This document shows positions 32,230-40,284 of a DNA stretch of 64,000 bases, piece by piece. The stretch is from positions 248,001-312,000 of the forward strand of contig NZ_FNPZ01000003.1 in NCBI RefSeq assembly GCF_900107435.1, in the 5' to 3' direction. Position 1 is the stretch's first letter; the number at the start of each line of letters is the position of its first letter. The stretch is from Herbiconiux ginsengi (lineage in GTDB: Bacteria > Actinomycetota > Actinomycetes > Actinomycetales > Microbacteriaceae). Both the position numbers and the translations under genes were made by a program. The notes beneath the pieces were generated by a model. That model made no database searches. It was not told the DNA's origin and was given only the letters and a program-made list of their open reading frames with translations.

Positions 32230-34548
32230 ATGCCTCACTACGGTCACCGCTTGCAGTTCGGAACCTTCATCACCCCGGTGAACGCTCCACCCACGGCCGC
32301 CGTCGCCCGAGCCCAGCTGAGCGAGCGCCTGGGCTACGACCTCGCCACCTTCCAAGACCACCCCTATCAGCCCTCGTTCCTCGACACCTGGACCCTGATG
32401 ACCTGGGTCGCCGCCCAGACCGAGCGCATCCACCTCGCTCCCAACGTGCTCAACCTGCCGCTGCGTCCGCCCGCGGTCACCGCGCGCGCGGCGGCGAGCC
32501 TCGATCTGCTCTCGGGCGGCCGCTTCGACCTCGGACTCGGAGCCGGCGGCTTCTGGGACGCCATCGACGCCATGGGCGGCCGCCGCCTCACCCCCGGACA
32601 GGCCGTCGACGCGCTCAGCGAGGCGATCGACGTGATGCGCGGCATCTGGAACACCGGCGAGCGCGCACCCCTGCGCGTGCCGGGCGAGTACTACCACCTC
32701 GACGGCGCGAAGCGCGGCCCTGCGCCCTTGCACCCGATCCCCATCTGGATCGGGGCCTACAAGCCCCGGATGCTCCGTCTCACCGGCCGTCAAGGCGACG
32801 GCTGGCTGCCCTCCTTGGCGTACTTGAAGCCCGGTGACCTCCGAACCGGCAACGCCACCATCGATCAGGCGGCGACGGATGCGGGGCGCGACCCGCGCGA
32901 GATCCGTCGTCTCCTCAACATCGGCGGCCGGTTCTCCGCGTCCGCGAACGGTGATCGAGCGGGGAGCCCCACCGTTCCGCTCCGAGACGGCGGCCAGCTC
33001 GCCGGTCCACCCGCTCAGTGGGTCGAGCAGCTCCTCCCACTCGTGGTCGAGGAGGGCATCGGCACGTTCATCCTGATGGGTGACGACCCCGCCACCCTGC
33101 AGCAGTTCGCCGAAGAGGTCGCGCCGGCGCTCCGGCAATCCGTCGAGCGTGAGCTCGGGGTCGACAGCACCGTCGAACGCATCGTGCGAAGCTCGATCGC
33201 CCTCGCCAAACGCCGCGACGGAATCGATTACGACTCCGTGCCCGACTCGCTCCGCGACACCGTGGTCGAACCCGGCGATCTCGACTTCGCCCGCGTGCGC
33301 TCGACCTACATGCGCGGCGGTTCGCCGGGACTCGTCTTCCGGGTGGGCTCGGTCGAGCAGGTCGTGGAGGCGCTCGCCTTCGCCCGTCGGCACCCGGATG
33401 CGCCGCTCGCGATCCGTAGCGGGGGTCACGGCATCAGCGGCCGCTCCACGAACGACGGCGGCATCGTGATCGACCTGTCGAAGCTGAACGGCGTCGAGGT
33501 GCTCGACGAGGCCACCCGGCGGGTGCGCATCCAGCCCGGTGCCCGCTGGATGGACGTCGCAGCCGCCCTCGCCGAGCATGGCTGGGCGCTGAGCTCGGGC
33601 GACTACGGGGGAGTGGGCGTCGGCGGTCTCGCCACGGCCGGTGGCATCGGCTGGCTCGTGCGCGAACACGGGCTCACCATCGATCACCTGCGCGCCGTCG
33701 AGGTGGTGCTGGCCGACGGCCGCGTGGTTCGAGCGAGCGACGAGGAGAACTCCGAGCTGTTCTGGGCGGTGCGCGGCGCCGGCGCCAACTTCGGCATCGT
33801 GGTCTCCTTCGAGTTCGAGGTCGACGTGGTGGGCGAGGTCGGCTGGGCGCAGCTCGCCTTCGACGCCAGCGACACCGCCGGCTTCCTCGAGCGCTGGGGC
33901 GCGGCCGTCGAGAGCGCACCGCGCGATCTCACGAGCTTCCTCATCATGGGCGGCCCGCGGCCCGGCCAGCCCGCCATCGCGCAGGTGCTCGCCGTGGTCG
34001 ACTCCGCCGACCCCGAGACGATCGTCGACCGCCTGCAACCGCTCGCCGACGCCGCGCCGCTGGTCGACCAGTCGGTGCAGCTCCTGCCGTACTCCGCCGT
34101 GATGGCGAACGCTCAGGGCGGCGACCACGACGGCCGCGGCGAGCCGACCTCGCGCTCGGGCCTGCTCGAGCACATCACGCCGGAGTTCGCGCGGGCGGCC
34201 ACGCGGATGCTCGAGACCGGCGCCGTCTACTTCTTCCAGATCCGCTCGGTCGGTGGTGCGGTCGCCGACGTCGAGCCCGAGGCGACGGCCTACGCTCACC
34301 GCTCGGCCAACTTCTCCGTGGTGGCGTTCGGTTCGCGCCGCGAGCGTCTCGACGACCTCTGGGACGACCTCGCCGAGCACTTCCAGGGCCTCTATCTCAG
34401 TTTCGAGACCGACTCGCGACCGGAGCGCCTGGACGACGCCTTCCCGCCCGCGACGCTCGCCCGCCTCCGCGCGCTGAAAGAGGAGCTCGATCCCGAGCAT
34501 GTGTTCCGCGACAACTTCGCGGTGGGCAGGGCTGCTCTGCTGCCGTGA
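32230..34548 (+). CDS. Fusion of LLM-class flavin monooxygenase and berberine-bridge-type FAD oxidoreductase
   Basis: A 772-residue two-domain flavoenzyme. Residues 1 to about 305 are a luciferase-like (LLM) TIM barrel: LQFGTFITPVNAPP, LAPNVLNLPLRPP, SLDLLSGGRFDLGLGAGGFW and PIPIWIGAYKPRML. Residues about 350-772 are a PCMH/BBE-type FAD oxidase: IRSGGHGISG with His400 as the likely 8-alpha-histidyl FAD attachment, GVGVGGLATAGGIGWLVREH, and the C-terminal LDPEHVFRDNF. The cysteine used by bicovalent BBE enzymes is not visible. The two halves together suggest a linked oxidation and monooxygenation on one substrate, which is inference. A GTG at 32206 is an alternative start. HxlR-controlled by position. 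Confidence 0.9.
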   Translation: MPHYGHRLQFGTFITPVNAPPTAAVARAQLSERLGYDLATFQDHPYQPSFLDTWTLMTWVAAQTERIHLAPNVLNLPLRPPAVTARAAASLDLLSGGRFDLGLGAGGFWDAIDAMGGRRLTPGQAVDALSEAIDVMRGIWNTGERAPLRVPGEYYHLDGAKRGPAPLHPIPIWIGAYKPRMLRLTGRQGDGWLPSLAYLKPGDLRTGNATIDQAATDAGRDPREIRRLLNIGGRFSASANGDRAGSPTVPLRDGGQLAGPPAQWVEQLLPLVVEEGIGTFILMGDDPATLQQFAEEVAPALRQSVERELGVDSTVERIVRSSIALAKRRDGIDYDSVPDSLRDTVVEPGDLDFARVRSTYMRGGSPGLVFRVGSVEQVVEALAFARRHPDAPLAIRSGGHGISGRSTNDGGIVIDLSKLNGVEVLDEATRRVRIQPGARWMDVAAALAEHGWALSSGDYGGVGVGGLATAGGIGWLVREHGLTIDHLRAVEVVLADGRVVRASDEENSELFWAVRGAGANFGIVVSFEFEVDVVGEVGWAQLAFDASDTAGFLERWGAAVESAPRDLTSFLIMGGPRPGQPAIAQVLAVVDSADPETIVDRLQPLADAAPLVDQSVQLLPYSAVMANAQGGDHDGRGEPTSRSGLLEHITPEFARAATRMLETGAVYFFQIRSVGGAVADVEPEATAYAHRSANFSVVAFGSRRERLDDLWDDLAEHFQGLYLSFETDSRPERLDDAFPPATLARLRALKEELDPEHVFRDNFAVGRAALLP

Positions 34549-34563
34549 GCCGACCGACCCGGT

Positions 34564-35448
34564 TCAGGACGAACGGATGCGCGCCGCCGCCTCCAGGAGC
34601 ACGTCCTCCGACCCGGCGTAGATGCCGTCGCGTCGCGGCCAGTGGCTGATCACGTCGGTGAAGCCGAGTTCGGCAGCCCGCCCCGTGGTGTCGTCGAAGG
34701 CCGCGACGCTCGACAGCGAATACGTCTCGGGGTTGTCGAGCGAGAGCACGCGATCGATCGAGAGCGGATCGCGCCCGGCCGCCTCGGCCGCGTCGTCGAG
34801 GCGGCGCGACAGCTCGCCGACCGATCGCCACCAGTCCTCGCCGGTCGCCCCCTCGGCGCCCGTGGTGACCCAGCTCTGCCCGTAGCGGGCCACCAGCGCG
34901 AGCCCCTTCGGCCCGTTCGCCGCGAGCATGAACGGCATCCGCGGAACCTGCGCGGGCGCCCCCACCATCCGGGCCTCGTGCGCGGTGTACCACTCTCCCG
35001 ACGCCGAGATCCCGTGCGAGCCGGCGGGTTCGAAGCGCAGCAGCTCGTCGAGCACACCGACGAATTCGGTGAACCGCTCGTGCCGCTGCCGCGGGGTCAG
35101 CTGCTCCTGGCCGAGCACGAACGCGTCGAAACCGGTGCCGCCCGATCCGACGCCGAGCGTGAACCGGCCACCCGAGATGTCGTCGAGCGTGGCGAGGTCT
35201 TTCGCGAACGGAACCGGGTGCCGGTAGTTCGGCGAGGCCACGAAGGTGCCGAGACGGATGCGCGTGGTCGCCGTCGCTGCCGCGGTCAGCAGCGGAATGG
35301 TGGCGCACCACGGCTCATCGGCGAGCGAGCGCCAGGAGAGGTGGTCGTAGGTCCAGGCGTGATCGAAGCCGAGCTCCTCGGCCAGCACCCACTTGCGGCG
35401 GGACTCGGGCCAAGGGTCTTGGGGGAGGATGACGATTCCGTAGCGCAT
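34564..35448 (-). CDS. LLM-class (F420-type) flavin-dependent oxidoreductase
   Basis: A 294-residue LLM-fold protein. Motifs are YGIVILPQDPW at the N-terminus, LGFDHAWTYDHLSW, RLGTFVASPNYRHPVPFAKD, TLDDISGGRFTLGVGSGGTG and MPFMLAANGPKGLALVARYG. Related actinobacterial proteins use F420 or FMN; the cofactor cannot be fixed from sequence. It converges on the fused flavoenzyme gene (16 nt apart), so the two LLM proteins may act in the same accessory metabolism. The start follows a CAGAGT box by 6 nt. Confidence 0.88.
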   Translation of the reverse strand: MRYGIVILPQDPWPESRRKWVLAEELGFDHAWTYDHLSWRSLADEPWCATIPLLTAAATATTRIRLGTFVASPNYRHPVPFAKDLATLDDISGGRFTLGVGSGGTGFDAFVLGQEQLTPRQRHERFTEFVGVLDELLRFEPAGSHGISASGEWYTAHEARMVGAPAQVPRMPFMLAANGPKGLALVARYGQSWVTTGAEGATGEDWWRSVGELSRRLDDAAEAAGRDPLSIDRVLSLDNPETYSLSSVAAFDDTTGRAAELGFTDVISHWPRRDGIYAGSEDVLLEAAARIRSS

Positions 35449-35454
35449 GTGGCT

Positions 35455-35460
35455 ACTCTG
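35455..35460 (-). promoter_or_regulatory. Predicted -10 box of the 34.6-kb LLM gene
   Basis: CAGAGT on the minus strand is 6 nt before the ATG at 35448. The first base departs from TANNNT. Confidence 0.35.
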
Positions 35461-35475
35461 CCACTTGGCTCTGCG

Positions 35476-35626
35476 CGGGGCTGTGTTAGTTGCCGGTGAG
35501 GCCGTGCTGCGCGCGGCCTCACCGGGCGTCGCCGGTCCCTGCCCGGCGCCGCGCGACATGTTCGCGTGCGGTCGCCAGCGGCCGCGCGCTCACCCTGGGT
35601 CGTCAGGGAGCGGCCCGTGACGTTCG
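35476..35626 (-). repeat. Intergenic repeat copy D (subfamily 1, inverted)
   Basis: On the minus strand it reads GACGACCCAGGGTGAGCGCG, GCGACCGCACGCGAACATGT, CGCGCGGCGCCGGGCAGGGA, CCGGCGACGCCC and AGCACGGC. These agree with copy A in order and spacing. It fills the gap between the MFS gene's end and the LLM gene's start and points toward the LLM gene. A short frame (MSRGAGQGPATP...) is shared with copy A but is not clearly under protein-level selection. Boundaries estimated by eye. Confidence 0.75.
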
Positions 35627-35693
35627 GTGCCGTGCGGACGCCGAGGTGCGTGCGGGCACACGGGCCGGGACGCGTCCGCCCACCCGCACCACC

Positions 35694-37073
35694 TCAGGCT
35701 CGCTTCGCATCGGCCTCGTCTAGGGCGAAGTCTTCCTCGAGTTCCTCGCCGTGATCGGTGGCGGCCACGATCGGCTCTGCGGCGACCGCACCGAAGGAGC
35801 CGGTGAGGGTCTCGTTGCCGGCGCGGCCGAAGACGACGTGGGGGCGGTGGTCGGGGCCGAGGTGCACGCGGAGTCTGCGGTGGAGCACCAGCCAGGCGGC
35901 GCCGATGAGGAAGGCGGCGACGCCCGCTACGGCGGCCACACCGAGCGCCCACCTCGGGCCGAGAGTGTTGGCGATGGCGCCGACGAGGGGCGCGCCGATC
36001 GGGGTGCCGCCCATGAAGATCGCCATGTAGAGCGCCATCACACGGCCGCGCATCGTCTGGTCGGTGGTGGTCTGCACGGTGCCGTTGGCGGTGGTCATCA
36101 GGATCTGCCCCGAGAACCCGATCAGCACCAGCGCGCCCGCGAACACCCAGTAGCTCGGTGCGAGTGCGGCGGCCAGCGCGCTGACGCCGAACCCGGCGCT
36201 GGCGAGGAACACCAGCTGCACCCGCGGCCGATCGCGGCTGGCCGACACCAGCGCCCCGGCGACCGATCCGATCGCCATGATCGAGGTGAGCAATCCGAAC
36301 CCGGCCGAGCCTTGCCCGAATTCCACCGTCGCCATCGTCGAGGTGAAGATCTGGTAGTTGAACCCGAAGGTGCCGATCACGAACACGATGACGAAGATGA
36401 TCAGGAGGTCCGGCCGCCCCCGCACGTAGCGGAAACCGGCCAGCAACTGCCCCTTGGCCCGCGGTGCCTGCTTCATCAGCTGGGCGGCCCCGATCCGGAT
36501 GAACTTCAGCGACACCACCACCGCGGCGAATGTGACCGCGTTGATGACGAACACCCATCCGGCGCCGATCACCGCCACCAGCAGCCCCGCGATGGCGGGC
36601 CCGATGGTGCGCGCCGCGTTGAACGACGCGGAGTTGAGCGCCACCGCGTTCGACACGTTCGCGCCCGAGACCAGCTCGGCCACGAAGGTCTGGCGCACAG
36701 GAGCGTCGATCGCCGAGGCGACGCCGAGCAGCAGGGCGAAGACGTAGACGATCCAGAGCTGCGCCGTGCCGGTGAGCACGATGATGCCGAGAGCGAGTCC
36801 GAGCACCCCCATCGAGATCTGCGTGACCATCAGCGTGTGCCGCTTGTTCAGCCGGTCGGCGATCAGCCCCGAAACCGGCACGAGCAGCAGCTGCGGACCG
36901 AGTTGCAGGGCCACCGTGATGCCGAGCGCCGCGGCGTCGTGGTCGGTGAGTTCGGTGAGCACGATCCAGTCCTGAGCCGTGCGCTGCATCCAGGTGCCCA
37001 CGTTCGACACGAGTGCGCCGGCGAACCAGATGCGGTAGTTGATGCTGGAGAGCGAGCGGAACATCGCGCTCAT
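35694..37073 (-). CDS. MFS transporter (DHA3/EntS-like)
   Basis: A 459-residue membrane protein with twelve predicted helices. The N-terminus NYRIWFAGALVSNVGTWMQR and the DRLNKRH loop (motif A variant) place it in the EntS/DHA3 drug-export type. The segment SAIDAPVRQTFVAELV is typical of this group. The cytosolic C-terminal tail (about 60 residues, acidic, DEADAKRA end) is long. It overlaps the MarR gene by 4 nt and is almost surely co-regulated with it. Efflux substrate unknown. Confidence 0.9.
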   Translation of the reverse strand: MSAMFRSLSSINYRIWFAGALVSNVGTWMQRTAQDWIVLTELTDHDAAALGITVALQLGPQLLLVPVSGLIADRLNKRHTLMVTQISMGVLGLALGIIVLTGTAQLWIVYVFALLLGVASAIDAPVRQTFVAELVSGANVSNAVALNSASFNAARTIGPAIAGLLVAVIGAGWVFVINAVTFAAVVVSLKFIRIGAAQLMKQAPRAKGQLLAGFRYVRGRPDLLIIFVIVFVIGTFGFNYQIFTSTMATVEFGQGSAGFGLLTSIMAIGSVAGALVSASRDRPRVQLVFLASAGFGVSALAAALAPSYWVFAGALVLIGFSGQILMTTANGTVQTTTDQTMRGRVMALYMAIFMGGTPIGAPLVGAIANTLGPRWALGVAAVAGVAAFLIGAAWLVLHRRLRVHLGPDHRPHVVFGRAGNETLTGSFGAVAAEPIVAATDHGEELEEDFALDEADAKRA

Positions 37074-37501
37074 TCGTCGACCATCCGGCGGATCACGACG
37101 GCGGCGCGGTCGAGCAGGTCGAGCTCCTCGGCGCTCAGCGAGGCGAGACGCCGGTCGAGCCAGGCGTCTCGGCGGCGGCGGGTCTCGAGCACGACCTGAC
37201 GGCCCGCATCCGTCAGGGTCACGAGCACGAGCCGGCGGTCGTCGTCGCTGCGCACGCGCACCACGTAGCCCGCGTTCTCGAGCGCGTTGAGCGTGCGGTT
37301 CATCGAGGGCGGGGTGACGTGCTCGAGGGCGCTCAGCGCCACCGGCGTCATCGGGCCGTCGCGCAGAACGACCGCGAGCACGCCGGCCTGCCCATCGCTC
37401 AACTCGTCGTCGGCCTTCTCGCGACGGAGCCGCCTCGCCAGCCGCATGGTCGCTGCGCGCAGCTCGGTGCTGAGCGTGCGGGCGGGGGATTCGTGGGCCA
37501 T
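37070..37501 (-). CDS. MarR-family regulator of the adjacent MFS exporter
   Basis: A 143-residue winged helix protein. The core is AGVLAVVLRDGPMTPVAL, then TPPSMNRTLNALENAGYV as recognition helix, and VRSDDDRRLVLVTLTDAGR as wing with the conserved DxR. It is the first gene of a two-gene operon with the MFS gene (ATGA overlap). A palindrome lies just upstream of its -10 box. This is the standard layout of an autorepressed drug-efflux unit. Confidence 0.92.
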   Translation of the reverse strand: MAHESPARTLSTELRAATMRLARRLRREKADDELSDGQAGVLAVVLRDGPMTPVALSALEHVTPPSMNRTLNALENAGYVVRVRSDDDRRLVLVTLTDAGRQVVLETRRRRDAWLDRRLASLSAEELDLLDRAAVVIRRMVDE

Positions 37502-37507
37502 ATAGTT

Positions 37508-37513
37508 AGCATA
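37508..37513 (-). promoter_or_regulatory. Predicted -10 box of the MarR-MFS operon
   Basis: TATGCT on the minus strand is 6 nt before the ATG at 37501. Confidence 0.5.
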
Positions 37514-37518
37514 CGCTT

Positions 37519-37533
37519 ATTAGCTTGGCTAAT
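37519..37533. promoter_or_regulatory. Probable MarR operator
   Basis: ATTAGC-TTG-GCTAAT is a perfect 6-bp-arm palindrome lying 6 bp upstream of the -10 box, in the spacer/-35 region of the MarR-MFS promoter. Its A/T-rich character stands out from the surroundings. Confidence 0.7.
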
Positions 37534-37603
37534 GAAATCGGATGCGCGACCCGGCCTGCGCCGCACGCCGCCGCCCCTCGCCCGACTGTCAGGCCGGAGC
37601 GGT

Positions 37604-37609
37604 TAAACT
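37604..37609 (+). promoter_or_regulatory. Predicted -10 box of ffh
   Basis: TAAACT is 9 nt before the ffh ATG. No ribosome site lies between, so the mRNA leader would be 0-3 nt. Confidence 0.45.
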
Positions 37610-37618
37610 GGGTGCACG

Positions 37619-39196
37619 ATGGCTACTTTTGGAACTCTCTCGGACAGGCTCGCCGAAACCTTCAAGAACCTCCGCACGAAGGGAAAGCTGAGCCCCGCGG
37701 ATGTCGACTCGACCGTGCGCGAGATCCGTCGCGCCCTGCTCGACGCCGACGTCGCGCTCGAGGTCGTGAAGGACTTCACGGGCAAGGTGCGCGAGCGTGC
37801 ACTCGGCGACGAGGTCAACAAGGCCCTGAACCCCGCGCAGCAGGTGGTGCAGATCGTCAACGAGGAGCTCGTGCAGATCCTCGGCGGCACCCAGCGCCGA
37901 CTCGAGTTCGCGAAGAAGCCGCCGACCATCATCATGCTGGCCGGCCTCCAGGGTGCCGGTAAGACGACGCTCGCGGGCAAGCTCGCCAAGTGGCTCGCGA
38001 AAGACAACCACACGCCTCTGCTCGTCGCCGCCGACCTCCAGCGCCCGAACGCCGTCAACCAGCTGCAGATCGTGGGTGGGCAGGCCGGCGTGCCGGTCTT
38101 CGCTCCTGAGCCGGGCAACGGAGTCGGCAACCCGGTCAAGGTCGCGAAGGACTCCATCAAGTTCGCCACCGACAAGCTCTACGACACGGTCATCATCGAC
38201 ACCGCCGGCCGTCTTGGCGTCGATGCCGACATGATGAAGCAGGCGGCCGACATCCGCCGCGCCGTCGACCCCGACGAGGTGCTCTTCGTCATCGACGCCA
38301 TGATCGGCCAGGATGCGGTGGCCACCGCCCGCGCGTTCCAGGAGGGCGTCGACTTCACGGGCGTGGTGCTCACCAAGCTCGACGGAGACGCGCGCGGTGG
38401 TGCGGCGCTGTCGGTGGCATCCGTCACCGGCCGGCCGATCATCTTCGCGTCGACCGGTGAGACGCTCGACGACTTCGAGCCGTTCTACCCGGATCGCATG
38501 GCCTCGCGCATCCTCGACCTCGGCGACGTGCTCTCGCTCATCGAGCAGGCCCAGTCGGCCTTCGACGAAGAAGAGGCCCGGGCGGTCGCGGAGAAGTTCG
38601 CCACCGACTCCTTCACTCTCGAAGACTTCCTCAAGCAGATGCAGCAGCTGCGCAACGTCGGCTCCATCAAGAAGATGATGGGGATGCTGCCGGGCGCGGG
38701 CGGGCTGAAGCAGCAGCTCGAGAACTTCGACGAGAAGGAGATCGTGCGCACCGAGGCGATCATCCAGTCGATGACGAAGGCGGAGCGCCAGAACCCGAAG
38801 CTGCTGAACGGATCGCGGCGCCTGCGCATCGCGCGGGGTTCGGGCATGACGGTCACCGATGTGAACTCGCTCATCCAGCGCTTCGAGCAGGCCTCCAAGA
38901 TGATGAAGACGGTGGCCAAGGGCGGCGTGCCGAACGTTCCGGGCATGGGGCCCATCCCCGGCGCCGGATTCGGCGGCGGCCGCGGAAAGCAGCAGGCCAA
39001 GAAGAAGAGCGGATCGCGGTCGGGCAACCCGGCGAAGCGCGCGGCGGAGAACGCGGCGCGGGCCGCCGGCGAGAAGCCCGCGATCGCGGCCGGCAGCGGC
39101 GGGGGAGCCGGCTTCGGCCTCGGGGCGAAGGCGGCCGACGGCACGCCGAACCCGAGCCCCGAAGAGCTCGAGGCGCTGCAGCGCTTCCTTCGCTAA
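37619..39196 (+). CDS. ffh: Signal recognition particle protein Ffh
   Basis: A 525-residue SRP54-type GTPase that binds signal peptides of nascent membrane proteins and docks with FtsY. The N domain starts LSDRLAETFKNLRTKGKLS. The G domain has LAGLQGAGKTTLAGKLA, DTAGRLGVDADMM and LTKLDGDARGGAA. The M domain (about residues 330-440) has KMMGMLPGAGGLKQQ and the RNA-binding SRRLRIARGSG. The C-terminal tail is Gly/Lys-rich and long. A leaderless promoter is predicted. It opens the conserved ffh-rpsP region, here separated from rpsP by three genes or elements. Confidence 0.97.
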   Translation: MATFGTLSDRLAETFKNLRTKGKLSPADVDSTVREIRRALLDADVALEVVKDFTGKVRERALGDEVNKALNPAQQVVQIVNEELVQILGGTQRRLEFAKKPPTIIMLAGLQGAGKTTLAGKLAKWLAKDNHTPLLVAADLQRPNAVNQLQIVGGQAGVPVFAPEPGNGVGNPVKVAKDSIKFATDKLYDTVIIDTAGRLGVDADMMKQAADIRRAVDPDEVLFVIDAMIGQDAVATARAFQEGVDFTGVVLTKLDGDARGGAALSVASVTGRPIIFASTGETLDDFEPFYPDRMASRILDLGDVLSLIEQAQSAFDEEEARAVAEKFATDSFTLEDFLKQMQQLRNVGSIKKMMGMLPGAGGLKQQLENFDEKEIVRTEAIIQSMTKAERQNPKLLNGSRRLRIARGSGMTVTDVNSLIQRFEQASKMMKTVAKGGVPNVPGMGPIPGAGFGGGRGKQQAKKKSGSRSGNPAKRAAENAARAAGEKPAIAAGSGGGAGFGLGAKAADGTPNPSPEELEALQRFLR

Positions 39197-39214
39197 ACCG
39201 TCCACCGGTCGCCA

Positions 39215-39220
39215 TATGCT
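39215..39220 (+). promoter_or_regulatory. Predicted -10 box of the 39.2-kb LLM gene
   Basis: TATGCT is 6 nt before the ATG at 39227. Confidence 0.45.
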
Positions 39221-39226
39221 TGCTCC

Positions 39227-40033
39227 ATGACAACTTCTTCTCGGCCGATCCGTGTCGGCGTGCAGATCGCCCCGCAGCACTCGACCTACCAGACCATCCG
39301 CGACACCTTGGCCGAACTCGAAGACCTCGGTGTCGACATCGCCTTCAACTGGGATCACTTCTACCCGCTCTCGGGTGAGCCCGACGGACTGCACTTCGAA
39401 GGCTGGACCATGCTGGCGGCCTGGGCCGAGCAGACCTCGCGCATCCAGTTCGGGCCGCTGGTGACCTGCAACAGCTACCGCAACCCCGATCTGCTCGCCG
39501 ACATGGCACGCACGGTCGACCACATCTCGGCGAAAGACGGCGGCGAGGGCCGATTGATCTTCGGCATCGGATCGGGCTGGTTCGAGCGCGACTACGACGA
39601 GTACGGCTACGAGTTCGGCACGCCCGGCACCCGTCTCGACTCCCTCTCCGAAGCGCTGCCGCGCATCGAGGCGCGCTGGGAGAAGCTGAACCCCGCGCCC
39701 ACGCGCGACATCCCGGTGCTGATCGGTGGCGGTGGCGAGAAGAAGACGCTCCGCATCGTGGCCGAGCACGCCGACATCTGGCATTCCTTCTCCGACACCG
39801 AGACGCTCGAGCGCAAGCTCGTCGTGCTCAGCGACTGGTGCGAGAAGGTCGGGCGCGACGTCGGAGAGATCGAGATCTCGACGGGCGTGCGCGGAGCCAC
39901 CGGCGAGGCTGCAGCCAACCTCGACAAGCAGCTCGACCTGGGCGTCACCCTCTTCACCCTCGGCATCACGGGCCCCGACATCGACATGCAGGGCGTGCGC
40001 GACCTGGTGAAGTGGCGCGACAGCGTCAGCTGA
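39227..40033 (+). CDS. LLM-class F420-dependent oxidoreductase (TIGR03560-like)
   Basis: A 268-residue LLM-fold enzyme. Motifs are RVGVQIAPQHSTYQTIRDT, DIAFNWDHFYPLSGEPDG, RIQFGPLVTCNSYRNPDLLA, DHISAKDGGEGRLIFGIGSG and IPVLIGGGGEKKTLRIVAEH. This type is confined largely to F420-producing actinobacteria. Substrate unknown. It lies 30 nt after ffh but has its own -10 box. It is the third LLM protein in 8 kb, counting the fusion. Confidence 0.9.
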   Translation: MTTSSRPIRVGVQIAPQHSTYQTIRDTLAELEDLGVDIAFNWDHFYPLSGEPDGLHFEGWTMLAAWAEQTSRIQFGPLVTCNSYRNPDLLADMARTVDHISAKDGGEGRLIFGIGSGWFERDYDEYGYEFGTPGTRLDSLSEALPRIEARWEKLNPAPTRDIPVLIGGGGEKKTLRIVAEHADIWHSFSDTETLERKLVVLSDWCEKVGRDVGEIEISTGVRGATGEAAANLDKQLDLGVTLFTLGITGPDIDMQGVRDLVKWRDSVS

Positions 40034-40090
40034 CCGTCTCGCTCACCGCGCCGCGCGGCGTAACGCCATCCATACAGTTCCGACGGGATG

Positions 40091-40260
40091 GCAAGCCGCG
40101 GGCCGCTCTCGACGACCCAGGGTGAGCGCGAGGCCGCGAAGCGACCTCACGCGAACATGTCGCCCGGCGCCGCAGTAGCGGCGGCGCCGGCAGCGAGCGA
40201 CGCGTCAGCCGAAGGCCGACGCATCGCGGGAAAGCGGCGAAGCGGTACCCTGATCCCGCG
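40091..40260 (+). repeat. Intergenic repeat copy C (subfamily 2)
   Basis: 170 bp between an LLM gene and the convergent glutamate-cysteine ligase-like gene. It aligns along its full length with copy B (GCAAGCCGCGGGCCGC start, GACCCAGGGTGAGCGCG core, GCGAACATGTCGCCCGGCGC, GGCGAAGCGGTACCC, final CCCGCG), with small compensating length differences. Same orientation as copies A and B. Confidence 0.8.
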
Positions 40261-40284
40261 ACCCAGGACAGCGGGGTTCCGGTG

